The position numbers and the translations under genes were made by a program. A stretch of DNA of 45,283 bases from Streptomyces albidoflavus (GTDB lineage Bacteria; Actinomycetota; Actinomycetes; Streptomycetales; Streptomycetaceae): the NCBI RefSeq assembly GCF_000719955.1, contig NZ_JOII01000046.1:1-45283 (forward strand), written 5' to 3'. The notes under the pieces are model-generated. The model was given only the letters and a program-made list of their open reading frames with translations, had not been told where the DNA came from and did not search any database. Shown piece after piece: positions 31,957-42,183 of the stretch. Position 1 is the first letter of the stretch. Every line of letters begins with the position of its first letter.

Positions 31957-33084
31957 ATGGATCTGCGTTCCGTCGTATCCCTCTACGAGAGTGCCGAGAA
32001 CCTCGGGGCGCCCGTCGCCTCCGTCCACCTCGACACCACCCACGACGACCGCCTCTCCGCCACCCACATCGAGCACCGCTGGCGGGCCCTGCGCGACGGC
32101 CTCGCCGAACACGGCTGCGACGAGGCGACCCTGACCGTCCTGGACAAGGCGGTCGGCGGCGTCCCCGACCTGCCGGGACCACAGGGCGAATCGGTCTTCG
32201 CCGCCGACGGCCGGCTCCTCGGCGTGCACACCCTCGCCGCACCGCCGCTGCGCGACCAGGCCGCGCTGCTGCCGATCCCCGACGCGCTGGCCCTCGTCGT
32301 CGACCTCGACCACCAGCTCCCGCACGTCGTCGTGGCCGTCGACGAGCACGGCGCCGACGTCGACGCCTTCCCCGTCAGCGCCGAACAGCCCGACACCCGC
32401 CGCACCTTCCACGGCACCACCCTGCACCTGGCCGGGCTGCTGGCCGACGGGCCCGTCACCGGCGTCACCCGGCGCCGCCGCGAGGGCCCCTGGGCCGACG
32501 TCGCCGGCCAGGTCGCGCAGGACGTGCTGGCGGCGGTCGGCGAGGTCAGGGCCCGCATGGTCGCGGTCACCGGCGACCCCCAGGCCCTCGAATCGCTCCG
32601 CGACCGGCTCTCGCCCGCCTTCTCGGCCCCCGGCGACATCCCGCCCGACCTGGTCCTGGTCACCGGCGGGCGCCCCAGCGGCGGCGACCCCGCGGCCCTC
32701 GCCGCACTGCGCCGCAGCGTCGACGCCGCCCTGCACGACGCGACCACCGCCCGCCACCGCGCCACCCTGGAACGGTTCCGCGGCGACCTGGCCCGCCACC
32801 GGGCCGCCGAGGGCGTCCCCGACACCGCCACCGCCTTCGCACGCGGCCGTGCCACCGCCCTCCTCCTCGCCGCCGACCGCGACCACGACCCGCAGCTGTA
32901 CGCCTCCGCCACCGACCCGCGGGCGCTGGCCACCCAGGCCCCCGCCCTCGACGGCGACCCGACCGCCTTCGCCGGGCAGGCCGGGGCGCTGCTGCTGCGC
33001 TCGGCGGTCGCGGCCGGGGCGGAGTTCTCCGAGATCCTCACGCCCCATCAGGTGCCGGACGGGACCGGGGCGCTGCTGCGGTAG
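31957..33084 (+). CDS. bacterial archaeo-eukaryotic release factor (BaeRF, Rv2629-like) family protein
   Basis: 375 residues with the pattern of the Rv2629/BaeRF family, which is related to eRF1/Pelota domains and thought to act on ribosomes under stress. Visible are VASVHLDTTHDD at the start, IPDALALVVDLDHQLPHVVVAVDEHGADVDAF (second domain) and AFARGRATALLLAADRDHDPQLYA (third domain). No GGQ loop is evident, so peptide release is doubtful. ATG 31957 begins MDLRSVVSLYES. It is divergent from afsR and followed 68 bp later by the pentapeptide gene. Role inferred from family only. Confidence 0.82.
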   Translation: MDLRSVVSLYESAENLGAPVASVHLDTTHDDRLSATHIEHRWRALRDGLAEHGCDEATLTVLDKAVGGVPDLPGPQGESVFAADGRLLGVHTLAAPPLRDQAALLPIPDALALVVDLDHQLPHVVVAVDEHGADVDAFPVSAEQPDTRRTFHGTTLHLAGLLADGPVTGVTRRRREGPWADVAGQVAQDVLAAVGEVRARMVAVTGDPQALESLRDRLSPAFSAPGDIPPDLVLVTGGRPSGGDPAALAALRRSVDAALHDATTARHRATLERFRGDLARHRAAEGVPDTATAFARGRATALLLAADRDHDPQLYASATDPRALATQAPALDGDPTAFAGQAGALLLRSAVAAGAEFSEILTPHQVPDGTGALLR

Positions 33085-33152
33085 GGCGGACCCGGCCGAC
33101 CCGGGGGCGGGCGGGGCGGGCGTTGTCGGTGCCGGGGTGTTCAATCGGCCTC

Positions 33153-33791
33153 ATGCCCGCACCCGACCCCGCCTCCCTCCACCCCGAGGACCCCGCCCCC
33201 GTCACCGGCGAGACCCTGCGCGGCGACGACTGGTACGGCCGCGACCTCACCGGCCTCACCTACACCGCCTGCGACTTCTACGACACGGACTGGACGGAGA
33301 CCACCGGCAGCGGCGCCCGCTTCGACCGCTGCACCTTCTCCGGCGTCCGCTTCAACGTCTCCCACCTCACCGCCACCGCCTTCACCCACTGCGAATTCCG
33401 CCGCTGCTCCTTCTTCGACGCCCGCCTCGACCAGTGCAAGGCGGTCGGCTCCACCTTCGACGCCTGCTCCTTCCGGCTGCTGAAGGTGACCGGCGGCGAC
33501 TGGTCGTTCACCTCCTTCCCCCGCGCCGACCTGCGCAAGGCGGTTCTGGACGGGGTCCGGATGCGCGAGGCCGACCTGCGCGGCGCCCGCCTGGACGAGG
33601 CCGAGGTCACCGGCACCGACCTCTCCGGCGCCCTCCTCGCCGGCGTCAGCCTCACCGGCGCCGACCTGCGCGGCTCCGACCTCAGTGCCCTCGACGCCCG
33701 CACCCTGGACCGCACCGCCCTGGCCGGCGCCCGGATCGACCCGGCCCAGGCGGTGGGGATCGCCGTGGCGATGGGGTTCGAGGTGGCGTGA
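33153..33791 (+). CDS. pentapeptide-repeat protein
   Basis: 212 residues, mostly A(D/N)LxX pentapeptide units forming a right-handed quadrilateral beta-helix. Clear runs are FDRCTFSGVRFNVSHLTATA, FRRCSFFDARLDQCKAV and ADLRKAVLDGVRMREADLRG to the end, in two blocks separated by VTGGDWSFTSF, the layout of MfpA/Qnr-like proteins. Those bind DNA gyrase as DNA mimics; whether this one does is unknown. The C-terminal tail lacks the usual dimerisation helix length. ATG 33153 is 69 bp after the BaeRF stop on the same strand, possibly co-transcribed. It converges on the methyltransferase with a gap of 21 bp. Confidence 0.9.
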   Translation: MPAPDPASLHPEDPAPVTGETLRGDDWYGRDLTGLTYTACDFYDTDWTETTGSGARFDRCTFSGVRFNVSHLTATAFTHCEFRRCSFFDARLDQCKAVGSTFDACSFRLLKVTGGDWSFTSFPRADLRKAVLDGVRMREADLRGARLDEAEVTGTDLSGALLAGVSLTGADLRGSDLSALDARTLDRTALAGARIDPAQAVGIAVAMGFEVA

Positions 33792-33812
33792 GGCCCGGCG
33801 CCGGACGCGCCG

Positions 33813-34703
33813 TCAGCCCCGGCCCGCCACCCCCGCGAAGTGCGGCCCGTCCGGCGCGTACGGGGCGCCCGCCAGGTCCCCGTACGCCTCCCGGAGCGTC
33901 AGCCCCGCCGCGGTCAGCTCGGCGGCCAGCGTCTCCGGGGTGAAGTGGCGTACCCAGTTGCAGAAGACCCGGTGCCCGCCGGCGGTGAGGATGTCGTACT
34001 TGTCGAGCGAGACGGGCCCGCCGCCGGGCACCTCGCCCTCCGCGTAGCGGAAGGTGTGCCGGAAGCCGGTGTACGGCTCCGGCGACCAGAAGCCGTCCAT
34101 CAGTCCGGGCGCGTAGGCACACCCCTCCTCGACCGCGGCGAAGGCCGCCACCGCGTCCACGTCGAGGACGAACGACCCGCCCGGCGCCAGCCGTTCCCGT
34201 ACGGCCGCGAGGAGGCGGGCGCGCTGGTGCGGGGCGAGGGCGCAGTAGTCCCGCATGACGAGCAGGACGAGGTCGTACCGCTCACCGTCCTCGGCCGCCG
34301 CGTCGCCCCACTCCAGGTAGTCCCCCTGGACGTACCGCACCGGCGTCCCCTCCCGCGCCGCCTCGCGCCGCGCGTACGCCAGCGAGCCCTCGGAGAGGTC
34401 GATGCCGGTGACGCGCGCCCCGGTCCGGGCCAGCGGTGTCGCGTACAGCCCGGGGCCGCAGCCGAGATCGGCGACGCGCACGCCCGGCCCGACCTGGAAC
34501 GTCTCGGTGAGCCAGGTCAGGGCGCGGGCCACGAAGGAGGCCCGGTACGTCGAGAGGTCCACCGCCGGGTCGAGGTGGGCGGCGAGCATCCGCCCGGCCA
34601 GGTGCGGGTCGGTCCACAGCTCGGGGGTGGTGAGGAGCGCGTAGGGCGCGGGGCGGGCGGCGAGCCGGGTGAGGGCGGCGAAAAGGGGGTGCTGGTCGGT
34701 CAC
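33813..34703 (-). CDS. class I SAM-dependent methyltransferase
   Basis: 296 residues. Methyltransferase fold with motif I VADLGCGPGLYATPLA (about 78-93), GIDLSEGSLAYARREA (motif II region), YDLVLLVMRDYCAL (motif III) and LAPGGSFVLDVDAVAAF. The N-terminal 60 residues and the C-terminal antiparallel part would select the substrate, which is unknown. GTG 34703 has GGAG seven bases upstream. It is divergent from the NUDIX gene over about 247 bp. Confidence 0.92.
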   Translation of the reverse strand: MTDQHPLFAALTRLAARPAPYALLTTPELWTDPHLAGRMLAAHLDPAVDLSTYRASFVARALTWLTETFQVGPGVRVADLGCGPGLYATPLARTGARVTGIDLSEGSLAYARREAAREGTPVRYVQGDYLEWGDAAAEDGERYDLVLLVMRDYCALAPHQRARLLAAVRERLAPGGSFVLDVDAVAAFAAVEEGCAYAPGLMDGFWSPEPYTGFRHTFRYAEGEVPGGGPVSLDKYDILTAGGHRVFCNWVRHFTPETLAAELTAAGLTLREAYGDLAGAPYAPDGPHFAGVAGRG

Positions 34704-34950
34704 GGTGACTCCGGTGCGTGCGCGTGCGGCTGCCCCGGCGGGCGCGCGAGGAGCGCGCGGCGGCCGGTGGCGGGGCGGGATGCGGAACGTCAGGCGGAAG
34801 TCATGGCCCCGAGTCTACGGAACCGGGCCCGCGCACCCAGGCGAACGCCCCCCTGCCCCCGGCCGCCCCCGTGCCGCGTCGCCGCCCGCCGCCCCGGCCT
34901 CGTACGCTGCCAGGGACGGGCGGCGGCGGTGCGAAGGACGAGGTGCGGAC
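34704..34950. promoter_or_regulatory. divergent intergenic region, methyltransferase/NUDIX
   Basis: 247 bp, very GC-rich, with no gene and no palindrome that I trust. It includes GAGG (34940-34943) as the NUDIX ribosome site. Confidence 0.4.
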
Positions 34951-35445
34951 ATGGTCAACCGTTTCATCGGCGCGCTCTGGCACCGGCTGCGCGGCCCGCT
35001 GCAATGGCGGGTGATGTGGCTGGCGCACGCCACCTTCATGGTCGGCGTCACCGGCGTGGTCCGCGACGACGAGGGCCGCGTCCTCCTCCTCCACCACCGC
35101 CTGTGGCGCAAGGACACCCCCTGGGGCCTGCCCACCGGCTACGCCCGCCGAGGCGAGACCTTCGAGCAGACCGTAGTCCGCGAGGTCAAGGAGGAGACCG
35201 GCCTCGACGTCACCCCCGGCCCCCTGGTCCGCCTCACCAGCGGCTACCGCCTCCGCGCCGAGGCCGCCTACGAGGCCCGGCTCAGCGGGGGGACGATGCG
35301 CCTGGACCCACGCGAGATCCTGGACGCCGGATGGTACGCACCGGACCGCCTCCCGCCGGGGCTGATCGCCTCGCACCGGGAGCTGATCCTGGGGGTGGGG
35401 GCGGAGCGCGACACCGCGGTCACCAGGACCGACCGGGGCGCCTGA
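34951..35445 (+). CDS. NUDIX hydrolase
   Basis: 164 residues. The Nudix box is complete: Gly-x5-Glu-x7-Arg-Glu-Val-x-Glu-Glu-x-Gly-Leu, seen as GYARRGE, TFEQTVV and REVKEETGL (about residues 67-89). It hydrolyses a nucleoside diphosphate linked to another group, with Mg2+. The N-terminus carries a possible membrane-proximal amphipathic stretch (RFIGALWHRLRGPLQWRVMW). ATG 34951 has GAGG seven bases upstream. Substrate unknown; it converges on the siderophore gene with an 18-bp gap. Confidence 0.93.
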   Translation: MVNRFIGALWHRLRGPLQWRVMWLAHATFMVGVTGVVRDDEGRVLLLHHRLWRKDTPWGLPTGYARRGETFEQTVVREVKEETGLDVTPGPLVRLTSGYRLRAEAAYEARLSGGTMRLDPREILDAGWYAPDRLPPGLIASHRELILGVGAERDTAVTRTDRGA

Positions 35446-35463
35446 GGGCGCAGGGGCGGGGCG

Positions 35464-36186
35464 TCACGGCCGCCAGTACCCCAGTGCGCTCACCCGTTCC
35501 CTGGACGCGCCCAGTTCCTTGCGGGCCCAACCCGCCAGGGTGCGGGTGGTGTGGGTGTCGGTGGCTATCCAGAGGTAGGCGTCGGTGGGGAAGGCGGGGA
35601 GGGCGGATTTCACCGTCTCGGTGAGGCGGGCGCCGGCGCGTTCGCGGGGGACGGTGTGGACCGTGTGGCGGGAGGGGTCGGTGCGGAAGGGCAGGCCCTT
35701 CGTGGCCGGCCCGGCCTCGTCCGGGGTCTCGAACCAGATGGTGGCCGGGGTGGCCGGGAAGGTGTCGAGGAGGGAGTTGAGGGCGGGCAGGGAGGCCGGG
35801 TCGGCGACGGCGTAGAGGTGGGCCGGGGCCGGGTCGGGGGCGGTGAAGCCGGTGCCCTGGACCGTGGCGTCGATGGTGTCGCCCGGGGCGGCGGTGCGGG
35901 CCCAGTCGCTGGCGGTGCCCTGGTGCAGGGCGAACTCCAGGCTGAAGGTGCCCTGCTCCGGGTCGGGGTCGACCAGGGTGTAGGCGCGCTGGTGCGGTTT
36001 GCCGTCGCGCTCGAACCAGACGCGGACCCACATCGTGGGGTGGACGCCCGACTGGGCCAGCAGCCCGCCGTCGGTGAAGCGCACCCTGCGGTACTCCGGG
36101 GTGACCTCCTCGGTGCCCGTGACGGTGAACGTGAAGTCCTTGCCACGCAGCAACTTGAGGACGACGCCCTCCCAGCCGTGACCCAC
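35464..36186 (-). CDS. siderophore-interacting protein (ViuB/SIP-type ferric-siderophore reductase)
   Basis: 240 residues. FAD/NAD(P)H-dependent ferric-siderophore reductase, cytoplasmic. Visible parts are the FAD-binding beta-barrel (VTPEYRRVRFTDGGLL, HQRAYTLVDPDPEQGTFSLEFALH with the R-x-Y-T FAD motif, SDWARTAAPGDTIDA) and the C-terminal NADPH part (HLYAVADPASLPALNSLLDT and WIATDTHTTRTLAGWARKELG). GTG 36186 has GGGGAGGAG. A consensus iron box lies 27-45 bp upstream, so it should be repressed by DmdR1 with iron. It is divergent from the acylase gene. DesF is a comparable enzyme in the desferrioxamine locus. Confidence 0.93.
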   Translation of the reverse strand: MGHGWEGVVLKLLRGKDFTFTVTGTEEVTPEYRRVRFTDGGLLAQSGVHPTMWVRVWFERDGKPHQRAYTLVDPDPEQGTFSLEFALHQGTASDWARTAAPGDTIDATVQGTGFTAPDPAPAHLYAVADPASLPALNSLLDTFPATPATIWFETPDEAGPATKGLPFRTDPSRHTVHTVPRERAGARLTETVKSALPAFPTDAYLWIATDTHTTRTLAGWARKELGASRERVSALGYWRP

Positions 36187-36212
36187 GGTGGTCTCCTCCC
36201 CTGATGATTACT

Positions 36213-36231
36213 TTAGGTTAGGCTAACCTAA
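36213..36231. promoter_or_regulatory. iron box (DmdR1/IdeR/DtxR operator)
   Basis: TTAGGTTAGGCTAACCTAA is a perfect 19-bp palindrome identical to the actinobacterial iron-box consensus (extended to 21 bp by the flanking T and A). It lies between the reductase gene (GTG 36186) and the acylase gene (ATG 36365) and can repress both directions when Fe2+ is plentiful. Confidence 0.96.
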
Positions 36232-36364
36232 ATCTTTGCGGGTGTGGAGGCTGGGGGAAGGTTCGGGGGAGCCGCCGGGGGCGGCGCGCCGGGCGGCCGC
36301 GGACACACCTGACGGCACATCGATACACCGATGCCCGGTGACGGGCGGGGAGCAGCGGGGACGG
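36232..36364 (+). promoter_or_regulatory. leader of the acylase-acyltransferase pair
   Basis: 133 bp from the iron box to the ATG. The open frame runs through it (from 36236), but the residues ([18 protein letters not shown]) do not look like an acylase signal or domain, so I read it as leader. GGGGAC (36357-36362) precedes the ATG at 36365. Confidence 0.5.
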
Positions 36365-38575
36365 ATGAGAGCCGAGAGAGCCGAGAGAACCGACGGGGCC
36401 GGGAGAGCGGGCAGAGCCGGGGGGCGGCCAGGCTTCGCGTTGTTCCGGGACGACTGGGGCATCCCGCACGTGCGGGCGGGCGGGGCGCGGGAACTGGCGT
36501 ACGGCCAGGGGTATGTGACCGCGCTCGACCGGGCCTGGCAGCTCCATGTCGAGCAGCACAGGGTGCTGGGCACCAGCGCCGCCTTCCTCGGGCCCGACGC
36601 CGCCGACTGGGACGGGCTCGCCCGCTGGACGCGGCTGGCCGACACCGCCCGGCGGTGCTACGAGCGGCTGGACGCCGACACGGCCGCCTGGGTCGCCGCG
36701 TACGCCGAGGGGGTCACCGACGCGCTGGCGGACGGGGCGCACGAGCGGGCCCCCGAGTTCGCGCGGACCGGCAGCAGCCCCGCCCCCTGGGAGCCGTGGA
36801 CGCCGCTCGGGGTGTGGCTCTCCACCCACCTGCTCTTCGCGGGCTTCCCCGCCAAGCTCTGGCGCGGCGAACTCACCCGCCGCCTCGGCCCCGACGCCGT
36901 CCCGCTCTTCGCCACCGACGGGCCCGGCACCGCCGGCAGCAACGGCTGGCTGGTCACCGGTGACCGTACGGCGAGCGGCGCCGCGCTGCTGGCGGGCGAC
37001 CCGCACCGGTTCATCGAGGACCCCGGGGTCTACCAGCAGATCCACCTGGCGGCGCCCGGCCGCGACGTGGTCGGCCTCGCCGTCCCGGGCGTCCCCGGCC
37101 TCGCCCACTTCGGCCACACCGGGCAGGTCGCCTGGGCCATCACCAACGCCATGGCGGACTACCAGGACCTCTACCGGGAGCGGCTGCGGCGCACCGGCGG
37201 CGCCGTCGAGGCGTACGGGCCCGGCGGCTGGGAGGGGGTGGCGGCGCACACCGAGACGTACCAGGTCGCGGGCGGGGAGCCGGTCACCGTGGAGGTGGTC
37301 GAGACGGGGCGCGGGACCGTGGTCGTGGGCGGGCCGGACGCCGGGCCGCTGCCCGGCGAGGAGGGCGGGGCGGAGCCCGCCAACGCGCTGGCGCTGCGTC
37401 ATCACCCGCGCGTCTCCGGGCGCCTCGGCTTCGAGACGCTGCCCGCGCTGCTCGCCGCACGGACCGTCGCCGACGTGTCCGCCGCCGTCGACCACTGGGT
37501 GGAGCCGGTCAACGTCCTGCTCGCCGCCGACACCGAGGGCGGCCTGCTGCACCGCGCCGCCGGGTACGTCCCGCGCCGCCCGGCCGCCAACCGGCTCGGC
37601 CCCGTCCCCGCCTGGGAGGCGGACCACGCCTGGCAGGACGAGCCCGAGCCGCTGCCCGAGGCGCCCGCCGCGAGCTGGGCCGAGCCCGGCATCGCCGTGA
37701 TGGCCAACGAGCGCGGGCTCGCCGGACCGCTCGGCACCGAGTTCGCCCCGCCGTACCGCGCCGACCGCATCCGTGCCCTGCTCACCGCCCGCACCGGCTG
37801 GCGCGCCGGGGAGATGGCCGCCGTCCACACGGACACCTATCTCGCCTCCGCCCGGCCGCTGCTGGCGCTCCTCGGCCGCCTCGACCCGGCCGCCCTCGGC
37901 GAGCCCGCCCGCCGCCTGCGGGAGCGGCTGCTCGCCTGGGACCGGCACATGGAGACCGGCTCGGTGGACGCCGCCCGGTACGCCGCCTTCCGCGCCGAGG
38001 TCGTCCGGCTGCTCGCCGCCCACCCCGCGCTCACCGGGCTGACCGGCACCGACGGGCCCGCCCGCGCCGACGGCTACCCGCCGGTCTTCCGGCCCTGGCT
38101 CTTCGCCACCGCCCGGATCGCCTACGCCCTCGAATCGCTGCTCACCGGCGGGCCCGTCACCGAGGACGAGCGGCTCGCGCTGGCCGCCGCCGCGCTGGAG
38201 GCGGCCGCACAGGACGACAGCGAGCAGCCCTGGGGCGCCCTGCACCGGCTCGCGCCCTGGCAGGCGGTGGCCTCCGGCGAGGAGTGGCCCTCGGTCGGCG
38301 GCGACCACGACTGCGTGCTCTCCACCTCCAGCCTCCCCGGCATCACCCACCTCTTCGCCCGCGGCCCCGCCGCCCGCTACGTCTGGGACCTCGCCCGCCG
38401 CGACGACAGCCTCTGGGCCGTCCCCTTCGGCGCCTCGGGCGTCCCGGGCGACCCGCACGCCCGCGACCAGCTCCCGCTGTGGCGCGAGGGCGGCCTGGTC
38501 CCCGTCGTCACCGACTTCGCCCGGCTGCGCCCCGTCCCCCTGCCCACCCCGTCCGACAGGAGCCCCGCCCGATGA
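36365..38575 (+). CDS. penicillin-acylase family Ntn hydrolase, desG-like
   Basis: 736 residues. It belongs to the Ntn hydrolases of the penicillin-acylase family. The nucleophile is Ser192 in [12 protein letters not shown], where the precursor should self-cleave into alpha and beta subunits. Further landmarks are [12 protein letters not shown] (alpha N-terminus), [49 protein letters not shown] (substrate pocket) and, late, GGDHDCV. No signal peptide is clear, so it may be cytoplasmic, unlike PvdQ. ATG 36365 was chosen over upstream open frame. Its stop overlaps the acyltransferase start (ATGA). The iron box and partner suggest deacylation of siderophore intermediates (inference). Confidence 0.87.
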   Translation: MRAERAERTDGAGRAGRAGGRPGFALFRDDWGIPHVRAGGARELAYGQGYVTALDRAWQLHVEQHRVLGTSAAFLGPDAADWDGLARWTRLADTARRCYERLDADTAAWVAAYAEGVTDALADGAHERAPEFARTGSSPAPWEPWTPLGVWLSTHLLFAGFPAKLWRGELTRRLGPDAVPLFATDGPGTAGSNGWLVTGDRTASGAALLAGDPHRFIEDPGVYQQIHLAAPGRDVVGLAVPGVPGLAHFGHTGQVAWAITNAMADYQDLYRERLRRTGGAVEAYGPGGWEGVAAHTETYQVAGGEPVTVEVVETGRGTVVVGGPDAGPLPGEEGGAEPANALALRHHPRVSGRLGFETLPALLAARTVADVSAAVDHWVEPVNVLLAADTEGGLLHRAAGYVPRRPAANRLGPVPAWEADHAWQDEPEPLPEAPAASWAEPGIAVMANERGLAGPLGTEFAPPYRADRIRALLTARTGWRAGEMAAVHTDTYLASARPLLALLGRLDPAALGEPARRLRERLLAWDRHMETGSVDAARYAAFRAEVVRLLAAHPALTGLTGTDGPARADGYPPVFRPWLFATARIAYALESLLTGGPVTEDERLALAAAALEAAAQDDSEQPWGALHRLAPWQAVASGEEWPSVGGDHDCVLSTSSLPGITHLFARGPAARYVWDLARRDDSLWAVPFGASGVPGDPHARDQLPLWREGGLVPVVTDFARLRPVPLPTPSDRSPAR

Positions 38576-39183
38576 GCAGCATCCCCAGCCCCGACCTCAG
38601 CGACCGCACCCCGGTCCACCGCCACCACGTGGACGGCTTCGGCGAGGTCCGTCTCGTCCCCGTCGACCCGGACGCCGACCTCGACCTGCTGTACGCCTGG
38701 GTCACCGAGGAGCGCGCCAAGTTCTGGGGGATGAACGGCTACACCCGCGAGGAGGTCCACGAGACGTACACCTTCCTGGACGGCCTCACCACCCACCACG
38801 CCTTCCTCGCCGTCCTCGGCGGCCGCCCCGCCGCCCTCTTCCAGACCTACGAGCCCGAGGCCGACCCGCTCGGCGAGTGCTACGACGTCCGGCCCGGCGA
38901 CTACGGCGTCCACCTGCTGATCGGCCCCGCCCACGGCGGCCAGCCCGTCGCCAACTTCAGCAGCGGCCTCATCATCGCCCTGATCGACTACATCCTCACC
39001 GACCCCGGCCGCCGGCGGATCGTCGTCGAGCCCGACGCGCGCAACGAGCGGGCCATCGAGCGGCTGCGCCGGGTCGGCTTCGTGCTCGGCCCGGAGATCG
39101 ACAAGCCCGAGAAGCGGGCCCGGCTCGCCTTCCTGGAGCGGGCCGACGCGGAGGCCGCCGTCAAGGCCGTCTCCCACCGCTGA
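38572..39183 (+). CDS. IucB/MbtK-type acyltransferase for siderophores, desH-like
   Basis: 203 residues. It is a GNAT of the Acetyltransf_8 (IucB/AlcB/MbtK) kind that acylates N-hydroxy-amines in siderophore synthesis. Landmarks: [51 protein letters not shown] (cofactor and catalytic His) and [21 protein letters not shown] (acetyl-CoA). It overlaps the acylase by 4 bp (ATGA), so the two are coupled and presumably iron-regulated. Its usual partners, a lysine/ornithine N-hydroxylase and an NIS synthetase, are absent from this window, so it may act on precursors made elsewhere. Confidence 0.9.
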   Translation: MSSIPSPDLSDRTPVHRHHVDGFGEVRLVPVDPDADLDLLYAWVTEERAKFWGMNGYTREEVHETYTFLDGLTTHHAFLAVLGGRPAALFQTYEPEADPLGECYDVRPGDYGVHLLIGPAHGGQPVANFSSGLIIALIDYILTDPGRRRIVVEPDARNERAIERLRRVGFVLGPEIDKPEKRARLAFLERADAEAAVKAVSHR

Positions 39184-39228
39184 CAGCCCCGGATCGCGAG
39201 GGCGTCGAGGCTGGGGCAGAGTGGCCCC

Positions 39229-39546
39229 ATGGACGACCTCAACGCCCTCGCGGACGAGCACGTGACCGCGGCCCACGCCGACCCGCACGGGCGCAGCGCC
39301 CACCTCCTCGTCCACGAGGACTGCCTGCGACAGAGCATCATCGCGCTGACCGCCGGGACCCGTCTGGACGAGCACAACGCGCCCCCGGCCGCCTCCCTCC
39401 AGGTGCTGCGCGGCGTCGTCCTCATCACCACCGTCTCCGGCGACACCGAACTGAGGTCGGGCCAGCTCCACCCGGTCCCGCAGGAGCGCCACGGCCTGCT
39501 CGCCGTGGAGGACGCGGCCGTGCTGCTGACCGCCGTCAACGACTGA
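39229..39546 (+). CDS. cupin-domain protein
   Basis: 105 residues, one small cupin barrel: [40 protein letters not shown] then [29 protein letters not shown]. The first cupin metal motif shows only one His (LDEHN) and the second has PQERHGL, so metal binding is possible with few ligands. ATG 39229 lies 45 bp after the acyltransferase stop, on the same strand; it could be a part of the iron-regulated unit. Function unknown. Confidence 0.86.
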   Translation: MDDLNALADEHVTAAHADPHGRSAHLLVHEDCLRQSIIALTAGTRLDEHNAPPAASLQVLRGVVLITTVSGDTELRSGQLHPVPQERHGLLAVEDAAVLLTAVND

Positions 39547-39590
39547 CCGGGGCCGCACCGCCGGCCGGACCCCGCTCGTATGCTGCCTGT

Positions 39591-42170
39591 ATGACTGATG
39601 CGCAGCCGGGACGGCCGACCGAGAATGCCATGCGCCGAGCGCTCAAGCGGGCCCGGGACGGGGTGGCGCTGGACACCGCCGAGGCGGCGGTGTTGCTCCA
39701 GGCGCGGGGCGAGCAGTTGCGGGACCTGTCGGCCTCGGCCGCCCGCGTGCGCGACGCCGGCCTGGAGGCGGCCGGACGGCCGGGCGTCATCACGTACTCC
39801 AAGAAGGTCTTCATCCCGCTGACCCGGCTCTGCCGGGACCGCTGCCACTACTGCACCTTCGTCACCGTCCCCGGCAAGCTGCGCCGCGAGGGCCACGGCA
39901 TGTACCTCTCGCCCGACGAGGTGGTGGAGGTGGCCCGCCAGGGCGCCGCACTCGGCTGCAAGGAAGCCCTGTTCACCCTCGGCGACCGGCCCGAGGACCG
40001 CTGGCCCGAGGCCCGCGAATGGCTCGACGCCCACGGGTACGACGACACCCTCGCCTACGTCCGGGCCATGGCCATCCGCGTCCTGGAGGAGACGGGCCTG
40101 CTCCCGCACCTCAACCCGGGCGTCATGAGCTGGACCGACCTCCAGCGGCTCAAGCCCGTCGCGCCCTCGCTCGGCATGATGCTGGAGACCACCGCGACCC
40201 GGCTGTGGTCCGAGCCGGGCGGCCCGCACCACGGCTCGCCCGACAAGGAGCCCGCCGTCCGCCTGCGCGTCCTGGAGGACGCCGGCCGCTCCAACGTCCC
40301 CTTCACCACCGGCGTCCTCATCGGCATCGGCGAGAGCTACGAGGAGCGCGCCGACGCCCTCTTCCAGCTCCGGCGCATCCAGCGCCAGTACCAGTCGATC
40401 CAGGAAGTCATCGTCCAGAACTTCCGCGCCAAGCCCGACACCGCGATGCGCGCCATGCCCGACGCCGAACTGGAGGAGCTGGCCGCCTGCATCGCCGTCG
40501 CCCGCCACATCCTCGGCCCGGCCGCCCGCATCCAGGCCCCGCCCAACCTGGTGGACGCCGAGTACGCGCTGATCGTCGGCGCCGGCATCGACGACTGGGG
40601 CGGGGTCTCGCCGCTCACCCCGGACCACGTCAACCCCGAGCGCCCCTGGCCGCACATCGACCAGCTCGCCGAGCGCACCCGCGAGTCCGGCTTCGAGCTG
40701 CGCGAACGCCTCACCGTCTACCCGGAGTTCATCGCCCGCGGCGAACCCTGGCTCGACCCGCGCCTCCTCCCGCACGTCCGCGCCCTGGCCGACCCGGAGA
40801 CCGGCCTCGCCCGCGAGGACGCGCTCCCCGAGGGGCTGCCCTGGCAGGAGCCCGACGAGGGGTTCACCGCGACCGGCCGCACCGACCTGCACCGCACCAT
40901 CGACACCGAGGGCCGCACCGGCGATCGCCGCGCCGACTTCGACGCCGTCTACGGCGACTGGGAGGCGCTGCGCGAACAGGCCGCCCCCGGGATGGTCCCG
41001 CAGCGCATCGACAGCGACGTCCGCGAAGCCCTCGCCCAGGCCGCCGACGACCCGACCCGGCTCAGCGACGACCAGGCCCTCGCCCTGCTGCACGCCGACG
41101 GCCCCGCCCTCGACGCGCTCTGCTCCATCGCCGACGACCTGCGCCGCGCCACCGTCGGCGACGAGGTCACGTACATCGTCACGCGGAACATCAACTTCAC
41201 CAACGTCTGCTACACCGGCTGCCGTTTCTGCGCCTTCGCCCAGCGCCGCACCGACGCCGACGCCTACACGCTCTCCCTCGACCAGGTCGCCGACCGGGCC
41301 GCCCAGGCGTGGGAGGTCGGCGCCACCGAGGTCTGCATGCAGGGCGGCATCCACCCCGACCTGCCCGGCACCGCGTACTTCGACATCGCGCGGGCGGTCA
41401 AGGAACGCGTCCCCGGTATGCACGTGCACGCCTTCTCGCCGATGGAGGTCGTCAACGGCGCCAGCCGCACCGGCCTCTCGATCCGCGACTGGCTCACCGC
41501 CGCCAAGGAGGCCGGGCTCGACTCCATCCCCGGCACCGCCGCCGAGATCCTCGACGACGAGGTCCGCTGGGTCCTCACCAAGGGCAAACTGCCCGCCGCC
41601 GACTGGATCGAGGTCGTCAGGACCGCCCACGAACTGGGCCTGCGCTCCTCCTCCACCATGATGTACGGGCACGTGGACCAGCCCCGCCACTGGCTCGGCC
41701 ACTTCCGCACGCTGGCCGCCATCCAGCAGGAGACGGGCGGCTTCACCGAGTTCGTGACGCTCCCCTTCATCCACACCAACGCGCCGGTCTACCTCGCCGG
41801 CATCGCCCGCCCCGGCCCCACCACCCGCGACAACCGGGCCGTCACCGCGATGGCCCGCGTCCTGCTCCACCCGCACATCACCAACATCCAGACCAGCTGG
41901 GTCAAGCTCGGCGCGGAGGGCGCCGCCGAGATGCTCCGCTCCGGCGCCAACGACCTCGGCGGCACCCTGATGGAGGAGACCATCTCCCGCATGGCGGGCT
42001 CGCGTTACGGCTCGTACCGCTCCATCGAGGACCTGCGTGCCATCGCCACCCTGGCCGGCCGACCCGCCCGGCCGCGCACCACGCTCTACGGCGAGGTGCC
42101 GGCCGAGCGCGTCGCGGCGGCCGAGGCGTCCGACGGGCACCTCCCGGAGCTGCTGCCGCTCGCCGACTGA
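39591..42170 (+). CDS. fbiC: 7,8-didemethyl-8-hydroxy-5-deazariboflavin synthase (CofG-CofH fusion)
   Basis: 859 residues. It makes the F0 chromophore of coenzyme F420 from tyrosine and the ribityl-uracil intermediate, using two radical-SAM halves. CofG half: [10 protein letters not shown] with the CxxxCxxC 4Fe-4S cluster (about residues 83-90). CofH half: [10 protein letters not shown] (about 541-548). The fusion is the actinobacterial form. Linker and second barrel carry [14 protein letters not shown] and [13 protein letters not shown] 39591 was chosen; the ribosome site is weak. The product F420 is used by many Streptomyces reductases, including tetracycline-type ones. S. coelicolor fbiC is in the same neighbourhood. 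Confidence 0.97.
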   Translation: MTDAQPGRPTENAMRRALKRARDGVALDTAEAAVLLQARGEQLRDLSASAARVRDAGLEAAGRPGVITYSKKVFIPLTRLCRDRCHYCTFVTVPGKLRREGHGMYLSPDEVVEVARQGAALGCKEALFTLGDRPEDRWPEAREWLDAHGYDDTLAYVRAMAIRVLEETGLLPHLNPGVMSWTDLQRLKPVAPSLGMMLETTATRLWSEPGGPHHGSPDKEPAVRLRVLEDAGRSNVPFTTGVLIGIGESYEERADALFQLRRIQRQYQSIQEVIVQNFRAKPDTAMRAMPDAELEELAACIAVARHILGPAARIQAPPNLVDAEYALIVGAGIDDWGGVSPLTPDHVNPERPWPHIDQLAERTRESGFELRERLTVYPEFIARGEPWLDPRLLPHVRALADPETGLAREDALPEGLPWQEPDEGFTATGRTDLHRTIDTEGRTGDRRADFDAVYGDWEALREQAAPGMVPQRIDSDVREALAQAADDPTRLSDDQALALLHADGPALDALCSIADDLRRATVGDEVTYIVTRNINFTNVCYTGCRFCAFAQRRTDADAYTLSLDQVADRAAQAWEVGATEVCMQGGIHPDLPGTAYFDIARAVKERVPGMHVHAFSPMEVVNGASRTGLSIRDWLTAAKEAGLDSIPGTAAEILDDEVRWVLTKGKLPAADWIEVVRTAHELGLRSSSTMMYGHVDQPRHWLGHFRTLAAIQQETGGFTEFVTLPFIHTNAPVYLAGIARPGPTTRDNRAVTAMARVLLHPHITNIQTSWVKLGAEGAAEMLRSGANDLGGTLMEETISRMAGSRYGSYRSIEDLRAIATLAGRPARPRTTLYGEVPAERVAAAEASDGHLPELLPLAD

Positions 42171-42183
42171 GGCGCGCGCCGGG

